Shown: positions 1-9,198, counted from the stretch's first letter. The stretch: 64,000 nt of DNA from Vreelandella neptunia (GCF_034479615.1 NZ_CP140255.1:310001-374000), one strand, 5' to 3'. Notes: generated from the letters alone by a model not told the origin. Numbers and translations: made by a program.

Positions 1-71
1 GCGGTTAGGCAACTGAACGTCTCGCCAGCCTGCTTATAGGCCTGCAGCGTGCTTAGGGTGACGGTTTTCAT
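1..71 (-). CDS. panB: 3-methyl-2-oxobutanoate hydroxymethyltransferase, N-terminal fragment
   Basis: Only the first 23 codons lie inside the window and the gene runs off the left edge. The start reads MKTVTLSTLQAYKQAG, which matches the usual N-terminus of PanB, the first enzyme of pantothenate (vitamin B5) synthesis; it adds a hydroxymethyl group from methylene-tetrahydrofolate to ketoisovalerate. Position supports this: in Pseudomonas panB follows pcnB and folK, as here. The call rests on this short stretch plus synteny. Confidence 0.75.
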   Translation of the reverse strand, partial: MKTVTLSTLQAYKQAGETFSCLT

Positions 72-228
72 GGCGTGCTCTCATGTTTTACGTGAGGCCG
101 CTGCGACATAGGCAGCCGACCATTATTGATGCTGCATCCCTGCATGCGCGAAGTGGCGTAACCGGCAATTGTTACCTGAATGGGGTGTCGGTGTCGAGAT
201 TTGTGTCAAATGGTAGCGTTAGCCGCAA

Positions 229-723
229 CTAGGCGCAGGGTAAGCGTTCCAAACCTTGGTTCTCAACTTGCTCAAGCCACGTGGATAGCGGCTGTTGGAG
301 GAGGTCTAGAGAGGGGGCGATCTCTGCGAGGGGGAGCAATACAAAGGCCCGGGCAGTCATTTGCGGGTGCGGTACGCGTAAACGCGGGGAGTTGATATGG
401 TCATCAGCGTAGAGCAGCAGGTCAAGATCGAGCGTGCGGGGCCCCCAGTGGCGCTGGCGGCGGCGGCGATGCTGCTGCTCTAACGCCTGAAGCTGGTCGA
501 GTAGCGCCAGCGGCGAGAGCCGTGTCTCCAGCGCTGCCACCGCGTTGATAAAGTCCGGCTGATCCTGCGGCCCCACCGGGCGGCTGGCATAAAGCGATGA
601 TGCTGCCACCAATCGACTTAGCGGTAGCATTGCCAGCTCGTTGAGGGCCTCGCGAACCTGCTCGATAGGCGACTCCAGATTGCTACCCAAGCCGATATAG
701 GCGAGCTGGGAAGGCGCACCCAC
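229..723 (-). CDS. folK: 2-amino-4-hydroxy-6-hydroxymethyldihydropteridine pyrophosphokinase (HPPK)
   Basis: FolK transfers pyrophosphate from ATP to 6-hydroxymethyl-dihydropterin in folate synthesis. The 164-residue protein has the family's full length. Visible signatures are GLGSNL near residues 12-17, RTLDLDLLLY near 95-104, and the VPHP...RAFVLLPL segment after it. The start is a GTG whose first base is the last base of the pcnB stop (TAGTG), so translation is probably coupled to pcnB. A gap of about 160 bp separates it from panB, so panB may have its own promoter. Confident call. Confidence 0.95.
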   Translation of the reverse strand: MGAPSQLAYIGLGSNLESPIEQVREALNELAMLPLSRLVAASSLYASRPVGPQDQPDFINAVAALETRLSPLALLDQLQALEQQHRRRRQRHWGPRTLDLDLLLYADDHINSPRLRVPHPQMTARAFVLLPLAEIAPSLDLLQQPLSTWLEQVENQGLERLPCA

Positions 724-2105
724 TACTCTGGCGCGCTCGGCTTACGGCGCCGTTTGCGACGACGGTCGCCCTGGCTGGCTGGGTCGCCGCCAACTTTTTG
801 CAGCAGGCGACGCTGTTCGTGCTCATCGCCGCGCTGAAACGCCGTCCACCACTCGCCTAAACCACTGGGTATCTCGCCCGCCTGTTCGCGCAGCAATAGC
901 AGGTCATAGCCCGCTCTGAAACGCGAATGTTCGCGGGTTTGAAAGGCCTTTTTACCGCGCCGCTGGGGTAGGCGCTGCTGTAATTCCCAAATTTCCCGCA
1001 TGGGGATGCCAAAGCGCTTGGGAATCGACGTGAACTCTAACTGCCGGGATACCACCTGCTGAGCGGCTGCTTGAAGCGCGGGAATGGGCGGCATGCCTTC
1101 TTGTTCCAGCGCTTCCTGGCGATGCTTGACCGGGGCCCATAAAAACGCTGCCAGCAGGAAGGCCGGGGTGACGGGGCGCTCTTCGGCAATGCGTTTATCG
1201 GTGTTGGTCAGCGCCTGCTCAATCAGCTCTTCGGCCCAGGCGGCATCGGCCATGGCTTCTTCGGCCTCGGGGAACAGCATGCCGAACAGGCCGTAGTGGC
1301 TGAGTAGCCGGAAGGTGACCAAACCGTGGCCCGACATAAACAGCTTGAGCACTTCATCGAATAGCCGCGCTGGGGGAATCTGCAGCAGCAGCGGCGCCTG
1401 ATCGTACATTGGCGCTTCGGTGGCGGGGTCTAGCGTGAAGTCGAGCTTAGCCGCAAAGCGCACCGCCCGCAGCATCCGTACCGGGTCTTCGCGATAGCGC
1501 GTCGCCGGGTCGCCAATCAGGCGCAGGGTGCGGGTCTTAATGTCCTCGGCACCATTGGCAAAATCAGTGATGCTGAAGTCGGCGATATTGTAGTAGAGCG
1601 CATTAACGGTAAAGTCGCGGCGCAGCGCGTCCTCTTCAATATTGCCCCATACATTGTCGCGCAGCAGCAACCCTTCATCGGACTGGTGGGCAATGTGGTC
1701 GCCATGCTCGTCTTGGGGTTTGCCACGGAAGGTGGTGACCTCAATGACCTCGCGGCCAAAGCGAACATGGACAATTCGAAAACGGCGGCCGATCAGGCGC
1801 GAGTTACGAAATAGATCGCGAACCTGCTCTGGCGTGGCGTTGGTGGCGACATCAAAATCTTTGGGCATCTTGCCAAGCAGCGCATCACGAATACAACCAC
1901 CCACCAAATAGGCGTCGAAACCCGCGCCGCTAAGGCGATAAAGCACTTTTAACGCGGCATCGCTGATGTGCTGGCGAGAAACAGGGTGCTCGGACCGAGG
2001 GATGTTGCGCGGAGTGAGGGCGTTGGTGGTGCTCTCTTGGGGATCAAGCAAGGTTTTCAATTGCTCCCCCGGGCTGTGTAGGAAACGGGTAAATCCTTTA
2101 AACAT
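723..2105 (-). CDS. pcnB: Poly(A) polymerase I
   Basis: PcnB adds 3' poly(A) tails that promote RNA decay. The 460-residue protein has the class II nucleotidyltransferase core: LVGGCIRDALLG near residues 67-78, then KDFDVATNAT with the two metal-binding Asp residues, RRFRIVHV, and RDFTVNALYY. The C-terminus is strongly basic (RRRKRRRK), as in other PcnB proteins. The first ATG (MFKGFTRFL) has only a weak ribosome binding site; E. coli pcnB uses a non-ATG start, so a slightly different start is possible. It lies directly downstream of the CrcZ-like RNA, as in Pseudomonas, and overlaps folK. Confidence 0.95.
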   Translation of the reverse strand: MFKGFTRFLHSPGEQLKTLLDPQESTTNALTPRNIPRSEHPVSRQHISDAALKVLYRLSGAGFDAYLVGGCIRDALLGKMPKDFDVATNATPEQVRDLFRNSRLIGRRFRIVHVRFGREVIEVTTFRGKPQDEHGDHIAHQSDEGLLLRDNVWGNIEEDALRRDFTVNALYYNIADFSITDFANGAEDIKTRTLRLIGDPATRYREDPVRMLRAVRFAAKLDFTLDPATEAPMYDQAPLLLQIPPARLFDEVLKLFMSGHGLVTFRLLSHYGLFGMLFPEAEEAMADAAWAEELIEQALTNTDKRIAEERPVTPAFLLAAFLWAPVKHRQEALEQEGMPPIPALQAAAQQVVSRQLEFTSIPKRFGIPMREIWELQQRLPQRRGKKAFQTREHSRFRAGYDLLLLREQAGEIPSGLGEWWTAFQRGDEHEQRRLLQKVGGDPASQGDRRRKRRRKPSAPE

Positions 2106-2299
2106 GCGACGATTTCAACTCGCAGGTACGAAAAAATGGCCGTAAAAATAGTCGTTAGAAAACACGTCAAACGAGTACTGAACATAAACCACGAATGGCT
2201 GAGTGTAGCCGACCCTCTATGGCTTGCAAAGAGCGGCTTGCAAAGCATTTGACGCTGGCGGAGGCTAACACAGGTTTTAAGCCCAGGCTTTAAACACGG

Positions 2300-2763
2300 A
2301 AAGGGGAGGCTAAGAGAGCCTCCCCTGTCAAGCAATTAATCAGCTTCCGTGCTGCTATTTTTCTTCATGATGGCACATCGCCCTGAATACGCACCGCAGT
2401 CGGTAGGCGTAAGGATCACGATGGTTCCGACCGCCTCGTATTCAAAACAATAATCCAACCGCGAACTTTTCTCCCCCCGGGGAATTATTATTGGCGCCGG
2501 GGTGTACACGCTGACAGCTATTGTTGTTATTAGAATGCCAAGTCACGTTGTACGTCGCGTCCTTTCGGGCCACTTGCTAACTCTTATTGTTGTTCGCTGC
2601 GCTTGTGTTGCCTGCGCAAGCAAGTAATGAGACTCAAGCCTATTGTTCTTGTTAGTACCGTTATCTCTACCTGGCCCTGTTGTTTTTGTTGTGGCTCAGG
2701 TTCTGGCGAGGTCATGTTGTTTTTGTTGGCGACCTGGCGCTATGCCCAGTTTGTTTTTCTTAC
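2300..2763 (-). ncRNA. crcZ: CrcZ-like small RNA (catabolite repression antagonist)
   Basis: This non-coding interval between cbrB and pcnB holds seven separate clusters that read AAnAAnAA on the minus strand, at 2485-2492, 2521-2531, 2584-2594, 2643-2653, 2680-2690, 2717-2727 and 2751-2761. In Pseudomonas such A-rich (CA) motifs in CrcZ bind Hfq (with Crc) and relieve catabolite repression. A sigma54 -24/-12 element at 2774-2789 predicts a transcript start near 2763, and a 9-bp hairpin at 2303-2325 marks the 3' end, giving about 460 nt. Pseudomonas CrcZ is about 400 nt, lies in the same place and is driven by CbrB with sigma54. Function here is inferred from architecture and synteny, not sequence identity. 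Confidence 0.82.
2303..2325 (-). terminator. Hairpin ending the CrcZ-like RNA
   Basis: A perfect 9-bp GC-rich stem (GGGGAGGCT paired with AGCCTCCCC, 5-nt loop) is followed on the minus strand by TTTCC and no long T-run. It separates the small RNA from pcnB, probably as an imperfect intrinsic terminator or a processing/stabilising hairpin. Confidence 0.6.
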
Positions 2764-2773
2764 CCAGTAATAC

Positions 2774-2789
2774 TGCAGACCCTGTGCCA
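2774..2789 (-). promoter_or_regulatory. Sigma54 (RpoN) promoter of the CrcZ-like RNA
   Basis: The minus strand reads TGGCAC, five bases, then CTGCA. This is an almost consensus -24/-12 element (TGGCAC-N5-TTGCA). The -12 base at 2775 predicts a start near 2763, immediately before the first A-rich motif. The activator is most likely CbrB, encoded directly upstream. Confidence 0.8.
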
Positions 2790-2862
2790 CCTATTTAATA
2801 AATTATAAATTTCAGAAGGTTGGAGTTTTTTAAGTCGCTGCGGAACTTTGCGGCGCGAAAAG

Positions 2863-2913
2863 TGTTACCCCTTTTCCGTCAGTTTGTGCGCGGCGTTGTG
2901 TGGGAAGGTAACA
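2863..2913. promoter_or_regulatory. Candidate CbrB upstream activating site
   Basis: TGTTAC at 2863-2868 and its inverted partner GTAACA at 2908-2913 lie roughly 75-125 bp upstream of the sigma54 -24 element, 39 bp apart. As I recall, Pseudomonas CbrB sites at crcZ are built from these same half-sites, though usually closer together. Position and orientation suit an enhancer; binding is inferred. Confidence 0.5.
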
Positions 2914-3008
2914 ATGCCTGGGTAGCGAAAGGCAGAATATTTCTTATTTAAATCAGTATATTAGACGATGGTCGTAGGTTTGCTGTGGAGGCGCGAAAGG
3001 ATAGTAGT

Positions 3009-3029
3009 GCCCAGGTGCTTAACCTGGGC
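3009..3029 (-). terminator. Hairpin over the cbrB stop codon
   Basis: An 8-bp perfect stem (GCCCAGGT with ACCTGGGC, 5-nt loop) includes the cbrB TAA. The following minus-strand sequence is only mildly T-rich. It could end the cbrAB message before the sigma54 promoter or limit read-through into the small RNA. Confidence 0.45.
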
Positions 3030-4428
3030 GCCGGGCGGTTTTTTTGCGCGGTATGCCAAGCCGCTGACGCCTCTCCCAAAGGTTTTTACGGCTAATGCCC
3101 AGTTTTTGTGCCAGTTCGGTTTCACTCATCTGGTCTTGGTGTTCGAGGACAAAATGCTGAAAATAATCTTCTAGAGAGAGATCATCTTCATTCTCTTCAG
3201 CACTTTTATCACCGCTACCACTGACAGCAGATGTGCCGGACGAGCCAGAGGGCGGATGCGGGCGTGGGGTGGTCGGCGCTAGACCCAGGTCGTCCGGGTG
3301 GATCAGATGCCCCTCGGCCAGAATCACGCCGCGCTCAAGGGCATTCTCCAGCTCGCGAACGTTACCCGGCCAAGGGTAGTCGCGCAGATCCTGGCGGGCT
3401 GCGCGGGACAAACGCAGCCCCGTGCGTTCGTGGCGTTTACACGCCTTGTCGAGCAGAATGTCGGCGATTTCAAGCACGTCGTCCTCGCGTTCGCGCAGCG
3501 GCGGCAGCTCGATCTGCATCACGTTCAGCCGGTAGTAAAGGTCAAGGCGGAACTCGCCGGTTTTTGACAGCGCGCGCAGGTCACGATGGGTGGCCGCAAT
3601 CAGGCGGACATTGACGTGGCGGGTTTCCACCGAGCCAATTTTACGGATTTCACCCTCTTGAAGAACGCGCAGCAGACGCGCCTGGGCGTCCAGCGGCAGC
3701 TCGCCAATCTCATCCAAAAATAGCGTACCGCCATCGGCGGCTTCGACTAACCCGGTGCGCGCTGCGCTGGCGCCGGTAAAAGCGCCTTTCTCATGGCCAA
3801 ACAGCTCGGACTCGATCAGCGTTTCAGGAATCGCTGCGCAGTTGACGCAGATCAGCGGTGCCTTGGCGCGCTTGCTCTGCTGGTGAATGGCCCGTGCTAC
3901 CAGCTCTTTACCGGTGCCCGACTCACCAAGAATCAATACGGTGACATCGGCGGGGGCGGTTTTACTAATGCGGGTGTAGACCTGCTGCATGGCAACGCAG
4001 TTGCCGATCATGGTTTGTCGGCTGCCGCCTGCATCGGTGATATCCGGCGGTGGGCTCTGCTGCATCGACTGCTTGTGTAGGATCCGCTCAACGGTCTCCA
4101 GTAGCTCCGCGTGGTCAAAGGGCTTGGCCACGTAGTCCACGGCCCCCTGTTTGAGCGCTTCCACCGCAGAGCGCATGCTGGCGTAGCTGGTCATGATCAA
4201 TACCGGTACGGGGGCTGCGGCGGTAATTAGTGTGGTACCCGGCTCGCCCGGCAGCCGCAGGTCGCTGATGATGAGGTCGAACCCAGTGAGTTCAAGCTGG
4301 CTGGCCTCCTCAGCGCTGCCTGCTTCGCTGACCGTATAGTCGTGGCGTTCCAGAAGGCGCTTTAACGCGCTGCGAATAATCGCTTCATCTTCAACAATCA
4401 GAATCCTGGGCATGGGTTGGCTGATCAT
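3019..4428 (-). CDS. cbrB: Sigma54-dependent response regulator CbrB
   Basis: An NtrC-family activator of 469 residues. The receiver domain covers about residues 7-120 with phospho-acceptor Asp56 (LIISDLRLP) and the conserved Lys in VAKPFD. The AAA+ domain follows with Walker A GESGTGKE, the sigma54-contacting GAFTGA loop and Walker [13 protein letters not shown]. The C-terminus carries a Fis-type helix-turn-helix ([18 protein letters not shown]). Its 5' end overlaps cbrA by 38 bp. A Met at codon 6 is an alternative start that would still overlap. In Pseudomonas CbrB controls carbon/nitrogen balance and activates crcZ; the CrcZ-like RNA lies just downstream, which makes the assignment firm. 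Confidence 0.92.
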   Translation of the reverse strand: MISQPMPRILIVEDEAIIRSALKRLLERHDYTVSEAGSAEEASQLELTGFDLIISDLRLPGEPGTTLITAAAPVPVLIMTSYASMRSAVEALKQGAVDYVAKPFDHAELLETVERILHKQSMQQSPPPDITDAGGSRQTMIGNCVAMQQVYTRISKTAPADVTVLILGESGTGKELVARAIHQQSKRAKAPLICVNCAAIPETLIESELFGHEKGAFTGASAARTGLVEAADGGTLFLDEIGELPLDAQARLLRVLQEGEIRKIGSVETRHVNVRLIAATHRDLRALSKTGEFRLDLYYRLNVMQIELPPLREREDDVLEIADILLDKACKRHERTGLRLSRAARQDLRDYPWPGNVRELENALERGVILAEGHLIHPDDLGLAPTTPRPHPPSGSSGTSAVSGSGDKSAEENEDDLSLEDYFQHFVLEHQDQMSETELAQKLGISRKNLWERRQRLGIPRKKTARRPG

Positions 4429-7351
4429 CCTGTTGGTAAAGCGGCAGCCATAACGTAATGGCCGTGCCGCGAGGCTGTCCGGGGGGTGGCGAAGCCACGT
4501 CTATTTTACCCTGGTGCTCATTGATAATCTGGTAGGCCAATGAAAGGCCCAGACCGGTGCCCTCGCCGGCGGGTTTGGTGGTGGTAAAGGGCTCGAATAG
4601 GTGCTCACGCACGCGTGGATCGATGCCCTGACCGTTATCGGTTATCCGCCACCAGGCAAGCTGCTCGTGGCGTCCTGCGGTCATGTGAACTTCTCCCCCC
4701 TTGCCGCAGGCATCCCGGGCATTGCTCAGCAGGTTGACCATCACTTGCGTTAATCGCTGGGCATCGCCGCGCACCACCACATCGTCGGGCGTTTCATTGG
4801 TTAAGGTAACATCCTCTCCCGAGCGGGCGAGGTGGATCAAGTGCAGTGCATCTTCGCTAATTGATGCAAGTGCCACGGGTGAGGCAGGGAGCGGTACCGT
4901 TTGGCGCCCCCCATGGGCAAAACCCACCAGTGAGTTAACGATTTTGGTGACCCGTTGGGTTAGCTGCTGGATTTGCTCGGCGGTCTCCAGCAAGGCCGGG
5001 TCGTTGGTGTCGTAGCGTAGATTTTGCGCCAGCGACGAGATGCCGGTAATCGGGTTGCCAATTTCGTGGGCGACTCCAGCCGCTAGCTGGCCGATAGAGG
5101 CTAGGCGCGCGGCATGCACCAACTCATCTTCCAACCACTTCATTTCGGTATGGTCTTCAATCAGAATAACGCTTCCGCCACGGCTGTCATTGCCACTGAG
5201 AATCGCTTTGTGCAGGGTCAAAAAATAGTCTTTACCGTGCAGCGTGACCGCCTGTTTGTAGAGCGGTGTTGAGGTGGTCTCTAGCACCCCGCCGAGTAGG
5301 CTGGGCCAAGGGGCGGGTAGGCTGTCACGGCGTGAGCCGATCACGCTTTCACCGCTAATGCCCGAGAGTTGGGAGAGCGCCTGATTCCACATTAGCAGCT
5401 CATCATCATCGCCCAGAACACAGAGCCCCACTGGTAAATAGGCCAGGGTTTGGCGGTGGTGGCGGCGCAAACCGTCGAGTTCACGGGCTAACCCTGTCAG
5501 CCGTGAGCGGTAGGCTTCCAGGCGGCTTTCAACGAAGTGAATATCGTCGGTTTCCGGGGCGTCGTCGTGGCGGTAGGGTAGGTAGCGATCAACAATATCC
5601 CGCGCCACCGATGGGCCCATTAAGCCTGACAAATTGGCCTGGATACGGTCACGCAAGCGACGTAGCGCGTAGGGGCGGCGCTCCTGAGGGGTTAAATTGA
5701 GTGCTTGCAATGCCCGATTCACTTCACGGCTAGCCGCCTCATCGCCGAGGGCGTGGGCTAGGTGAGTAGAAAAGTCGCTCGCCGTCGCGGCTTCCAGTGG
5801 AAAGCGCTTGGAGCGGATAACCGCATCGACGGAGCACGCTTCTGCGGCGGACTGCTCCCCCTCAGAAATACGCGTGAACAGCGATATCACTATCAGCAGC
5901 AGAATATTGACCGCCAACGAGAGCAGCGTGACGTTGTACCACAGCGGCGCATCAGCGGCGGTAAATGGCGTAAAGGGGAGTTGTGGTGCCGGTAACGAGA
6001 GCATGAGCGGTAGCCATAGCCCCCATAGCCATACGCCGACGCCTGCGATGAGGCCAATAATCATGCCTTTACGGTTAGCGCCTGGCCAGTAGAGCAGCGC
6101 CAACATGCCGGGCAGACACTGGGCCATGCCGACAAACGCGGCTAACCCCAAGCCGATGAGACCATGGTGGCGGCCTACCCACTGGTAAAACACCCAGCCG
6201 CCGATAATCACAGCGACCACTAAGCCTCGGCGCAGCCACAGCAGCCAGCCGTAGAGATCACTGCGTGCCTCAGGGGGCCTCGCTACCAGCACAATATGAT
6301 TAAGCACCATGCCTGAAAGCGCCAGGGCAATCATAATCATGGTGCCGCTGGCGGCGGCTAGCCCACCGATAAACGCCAGTGCGCCCACCCACCAGTGTTC
6401 GGTCATTAGGTAGGCGGCATAGGCGGTGATGGGTATGTCGGGATTAACCGACTGCGCGGCCCACCAGATCAGTGGTACAGGCAGCGCCATTAGCAGCAGA
6501 AACAGCGGCAGTGCCCAGCTCGCTTGTAGCAGGGTATGTCGCGATAGACTTTCTGCAAAACTGATATGAAACAGATGCGGCATCATAAACGCCGCCACAA
6601 AAAACAGCAGCAGGAGGGTGCGCCACTGGGCCGGATCAAGTTTGGGTGTCTGTTGCTGGAGGAGAGCCCCGGGGCCTTCCAGCCACAGCTGCAGATCGCC
6701 TGGGCCGTCAAACACTATCCATAGCGCCACCGCACCCAGCCCCAGCATGGCCAGCAGTTTAACAATGGATTCAAATGCAATGACGCTAAGTAGGGTGTCG
6801 TGGCGGCCATGAGACTGACTGTGGCGGGCACCGAAAATGACCGCAAAGGCGGCAATAACGGCGCAAAACAGCAGTGCAACGCTACCGCCCGCTTGGCTGG
6901 CGGTGATGATATTGATGGCTTCGCTCAGGGTTTGTACTTGAATGCCGAGCAGTGGCAGCACCGCCAGTAGACTGACGAGGGTGACCAGCGTACCTGCCCA
7001 GCGGGAGCGAAAGCGGAAGGCAAACAGATCCGCCAGCGACGTTAGTTGATAGGTGCGGGTGATGCGCTGGATGGGCACCAGCAGCACAGGGGCGAGTAAG
7101 AAGGCGCCCGCTGCGCCCAGGTAGTAGGCGAGGTAGCCAAACCCCGCGTTGGCCGCCATTTCCACGCTGCCGTAAATCGCCCAGGCGCTGGCATAAACAC
7201 CCAGGGCAAGGATGTAAACAATCGGGTGGCGGGTAATGCGCACCGGCACCCAGCCGCGCTCCACCGCAAAACCGCAGCCAAACAGCAGTGCCAGGTAGCC
7301 CAGCCCAAGCAGTAGGACGCCGACTATCTCGACGTTCATCTCAACGTTCAT
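4391..7351 (-). CDS. cbrA: Transporter-like sensor histidine kinase CbrA
   Basis: A 986-residue hybrid of a sodium/solute symporter domain and a kinase. Roughly the first 500 residues are about 13 hydrophobic segments of the SLC5/PutP type. A PAS-like region follows, then the dimerisation domain with His762 in [11 protein letters not shown], then the ATPase domain (N-box [10 protein letters not shown]1 DNGQGID, G2 [10 protein letters not shown]). I start at the ATG at 7351, because this Met overlaps the end of the small upstream gene by 11 bp; a second in-frame Met lies at 7339 and a longer frame opens at 7390. In Pseudomonas CbrA's membrane part transports histidine and the kinase phosphorylates CbrB. 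The ligand here is unknown. Confidence 0.92.
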   Translation of the reverse strand: MNVEMNVEIVGVLLLGLGYLALLFGCGFAVERGWVPVRITRHPIVYILALGVYASAWAIYGSVEMAANAGFGYLAYYLGAAGAFLLAPVLLVPIQRITRTYQLTSLADLFAFRFRSRWAGTLVTLVSLLAVLPLLGIQVQTLSEAINIITASQAGGSVALLFCAVIAAFAVIFGARHSQSHGRHDTLLSVIAFESIVKLLAMLGLGAVALWIVFDGPGDLQLWLEGPGALLQQQTPKLDPAQWRTLLLLFFVAAFMMPHLFHISFAESLSRHTLLQASWALPLFLLLMALPVPLIWWAAQSVNPDIPITAYAAYLMTEHWWVGALAFIGGLAAASGTMIMIALALSGMVLNHIVLVARPPEARSDLYGWLLWLRRGLVVAVIIGGWVFYQWVGRHHGLIGLGLAAFVGMAQCLPGMLALLYWPGANRKGMIIGLIAGVGVWLWGLWLPLMLSLPAPQLPFTPFTAADAPLWYNVTLLSLAVNILLLIVISLFTRISEGEQSAAEACSVDAVIRSKRFPLEAATASDFSTHLAHALGDEAASREVNRALQALNLTPQERRPYALRRLRDRIQANLSGLMGPSVARDIVDRYLPYRHDDAPETDDIHFVESRLEAYRSRLTGLARELDGLRRHHRQTLAYLPVGLCVLGDDDELLMWNQALSQLSGISGESVIGSRRDSLPAPWPSLLGGVLETTSTPLYKQAVTLHGKDYFLTLHKAILSGNDSRGGSVILIEDHTEMKWLEDELVHAARLASIGQLAAGVAHEIGNPITGISSLAQNLRYDTNDPALLETAEQIQQLTQRVTKIVNSLVGFAHGGRQTVPLPASPVALASISEDALHLIHLARSGEDVTLTNETPDDVVVRGDAQRLTQVMVNLLSNARDACGKGGEVHMTAGRHEQLAWWRITDNGQGIDPRVREHLFEPFTTTKPAGEGTGLGLSLAYQIINEHQGKIDVASPPPGQPRGTAITLWLPLYQQDDQPTHAQDSDC

Positions 7352-7517
7352 CAAGCTTTCTCTTCTGCTCCAGCCAGAGGGTAAGCGCAATCAAGCCACC
7401 CCAAATCGCAAACGGTCGGTACCAGGCAGCCTCAGGATCGCTCCAGCCATTCATCAGGAGCGGAGAGAGCAGGTAGCCGCCAAACACCAAAAACAGCATG
7501 ATGCGGTAGACGTACAT
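7341..7517 (-). CDS. cbrX: Small membrane protein, CbrX-like
   Basis: A 58-codon frame fits exactly between gluQ and cbrA. It starts at ATG 7517, one base after the gluQ stop (TGATATG), and its TGA lies inside the cbrA start region, giving an 11-bp overlap. The protein begins MYVYRIMLFLVFGGYLLSP, has two hydrophobic stretches separated by NGWSDPEAAWYRP, and ends with a charged tail (EQKRKLDER), as in a two-pass inner-membrane protein. As I recall, Pseudomonas putida has a similar small gene, cbrX, in this position, coupling translation to cbrA. The frame, length, topology and overlaps are seen; the name rests on synteny. Confidence 0.82.
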   Translation of the reverse strand: MYVYRIMLFLVFGGYLLSPLLMNGWSDPEAAWYRPFAIWGGLIALTLWLEQKRKLDER

Positions 7518-7518
7518 A

Positions 7519-8430
7519 TCAATCTCCTGCTGGAGGTGAGGGGGGATTTAAACGGTGTGCCGTTGGGCTTAAGCGTAACAACGACCAGTTCGCTACCGCC
7601 CAGTGTAGCTGAGTCGCGGGGGGCTCTGAGGCAAGTTCTTGGGGTGGTGCCTGATCAAGCGCTTCCAGCGCCTGAAAGAGCTGCTGGCGCACTTCCTGCT
7701 CGTCTTCTGCAAGAGCCGGGGCCAGGTTTTGCTTAGAGAGTTTCTGGCCTTCAGGGGTCACGATGAGCGGCAAGTGCAGGTAGCGCGGCTGCGGCAGCTG
7801 AAGCGCGCTCTGCAGTTGGCGCTGCCAAGGGGTGTTATCGAGCAAATCGAGCCCGCGTACCACATCGGTAATCTGCTGCTCGGCGTCATCCACTACCACG
7901 GCGAGCTGATACGCCCATAGGGCATCTTTGCGCTTTAATACCACATCGCCCAGTTCAGCCGGGTCAAACTGCTGATCGCCAAACAGTCGGTCTTGCCAGC
8001 GAATAGGGCTTTCGCCACGGTCGCTGCGCAGCCGCCAGGCCAGCGGTTTGTTCGCATCGCAAACGCCATCGCGGCACCAGCCGGGGTAAATATCAAACGC
8101 CTGCCACTGCTTACGCGAACAGCTGCAGGGATAGGCAAGGCCGAGTTGGATAAGTTGGTCAAGCGCCTGCTGGTAAGCATCGCCGCGGTTGTGCTGCCAC
8201 ATTATCGCTTCGTCCCACTCCAGGCCGAAGGTTTCCAGCTGGCGCAGGATAGTGCTCGCCGCGCCTTCAGGGCAGCGAGGTGGGTCGATATCTTCAATGC
8301 GCACCAGCCACTGCCCATCCGCTGCGCGGGCGTCTAAATAGCTGCCTAAGGCGGCGACCAAAGAGCCAAAGTGCAGCGGGCCAGAGGGCGTAGGGGCAAA
8401 GCGCCCCCGGTAGCGAGCAAAATCAATCAT
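7519..8430 (-). CDS. gluQ: Glutamyl-Q tRNA(Asp) synthetase
   Basis: GluQ-RS activates glutamate without tRNA and attaches it to the queuosine at position 34 of tRNA-Asp. The 303-residue protein is a truncated class I GluRS: RFAPTPSGPLHFGS carries the HIGH-like motif (residues 10-23), KLSKQNLA is the KMSKS-like loop, and the anticodon-binding domain is absent, as expected. The Cys pair in CSCSRKQW with a further Cys in YPGWC fits the zinc site of the family. Position between dksA and cbrA matches Pseudomonas and E. coli (dksA-gluQ). No strong ribosome binding site is visible before the start. Confidence 0.95.
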   Translation of the reverse strand: MIDFARYRGRFAPTPSGPLHFGSLVAALGSYLDARAADGQWLVRIEDIDPPRCPEGAASTILRQLETFGLEWDEAIMWQHNRGDAYQQALDQLIQLGLAYPCSCSRKQWQAFDIYPGWCRDGVCDANKPLAWRLRSDRGESPIRWQDRLFGDQQFDPAELGDVVLKRKDALWAYQLAVVVDDAEQQITDVVRGLDLLDNTPWQRQLQSALQLPQPRYLHLPLIVTPEGQKLSKQNLAPALAEDEQEVRQQLFQALEALDQAPPQELASEPPATQLHWAVANWSLLRLSPTAHRLNPPSPPAGD

Positions 8431-8459
8431 GGTAGCGTCATTGTTGAGAGGGGCTGATC

Positions 8460-8501
8460 ATTCACAAAAAGCTATTCACAAAAAGCCATTCACAAAAACG
8501 G
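8460..8501. repeat. Three 14-bp tandem repeats between gluQ and dksA
   Basis: Units ATTCACAAAAAGCT, ATTCACAAAAAGCC and ATTCACAAAAACGG follow one another at 8460, 8474 and 8488. The third supplies the T-run of the dksA terminator on the minus strand, so the array looks like local duplication of a terminator tail. Confidence 0.8.
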
Positions 8502-8518
8502 GCACCCTAAGGTGCCCG
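8494..8518 (-). terminator. Intrinsic terminator of dksA
   Basis: An 8-bp perfect stem (CGGGCACC with GGTGCCCG, 4-nt loop) is followed on the minus strand by five T residues. It lies just after the dksA stop and would partly insulate gluQ-cbrX-cbrAB from dksA. Confidence 0.85.
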
Positions 8519-8545
8519 CGTTCGAGTAGCACGGTCTTTTAGCGC

Positions 8546-8983
8546 TCAGCCGCCTAGCTGTTTCTCTTTGAGTTCCGCCAGGGTTTTGCAATCCACGCAA
8601 AGGGTGGCGGTGGGGCGAGCTTCTAAACGACGAATGCCGATTTCAACGCCGCAGGCTTCGCAGAAGCCGTAATCGTCATCATCGATGTTATCTAGCGTCT
8701 CGTTAATTTTCTTGAGCAGCTTACGCTCGCGATCCCGGGTACGTAGCTCCAGGCTAAAGCCCTCTTCCTGGGTAGCACGGTCGGCGGGGTCGGCGTAGTT
8801 GTTCGCATCTTCCTGCAGGTGGCGTACAGTACGATCCACCTCTTCCATGAGATCCTGTTTCCAATCCAGCAGCAGCTGACGGAAGTGCGCTAGCTGCTGC
8901 TCGTTCATATACTCTTCACCCGGCGCTGGCTCATACGGGGTGAAGGACTTGGACGCTTCCGGTTTCTTTTCTGCTACTGGCAT
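8546..8983 (-). CDS. dksA: RNA polymerase-binding transcription factor DksA
   Basis: DksA binds the secondary channel of RNA polymerase and, with ppGpp, lowers rRNA transcription and raises amino-acid promoters. The 145-residue protein has the coiled coil with acidic tip (NNYADPADRATQEEG) and a four-Cys zinc finger (CEACG and CVDC) near the C-terminus. I start at MPVAEKKPEAS because AAGGGG lies about seven bases before it; a longer frame to 9085 has no support. It is followed by a strong terminator. This window also carries likely targets: an rrn operon and an initiator tRNA with GC-rich discriminators. Confidence 0.96.
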   Translation of the reverse strand: MPVAEKKPEASKSFTPYEPAPGEEYMNEQQLAHFRQLLLDWKQDLMEEVDRTVRHLQEDANNYADPADRATQEEGFSLELRTRDRERKLLKKINETLDNIDDDDYGFCEACGVEIGIRRLEARPTATLCVDCKTLAELKEKQLGG

Positions 8984-9198
8984 GGGACTGCCCCTTACAT
9001 ATGTGACTACTGATCGACCATGAGCGATTGTCACGATCTCACGCCAAAGGGATGCTTGTTTAGCTGAAAAATGACTGGGTTGCAAGCATAATGGTGAGCT
9101 TTCGACGAATGTTTGACCTTGAATATGACTAGCGCCATGTTTTAGTTAGTTTTTCAATATTTGTCCAGTTTCAAAAATGATTAGATGAAGGAGCCGTT

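Noticed and set aside
2057..2335. Open frame of 92 codons upstream of pcnB on the minus strand
   Set aside because: It overlaps pcnB and the terminator of the CrcZ-like RNA, has no ribosome binding site and no recognisable protein features.
3231..3614. Frame of 127 codons antisense to cbrB
   Set aside because: Shadow of the strongly biased codon use of cbrB; no start signal or family resemblance.
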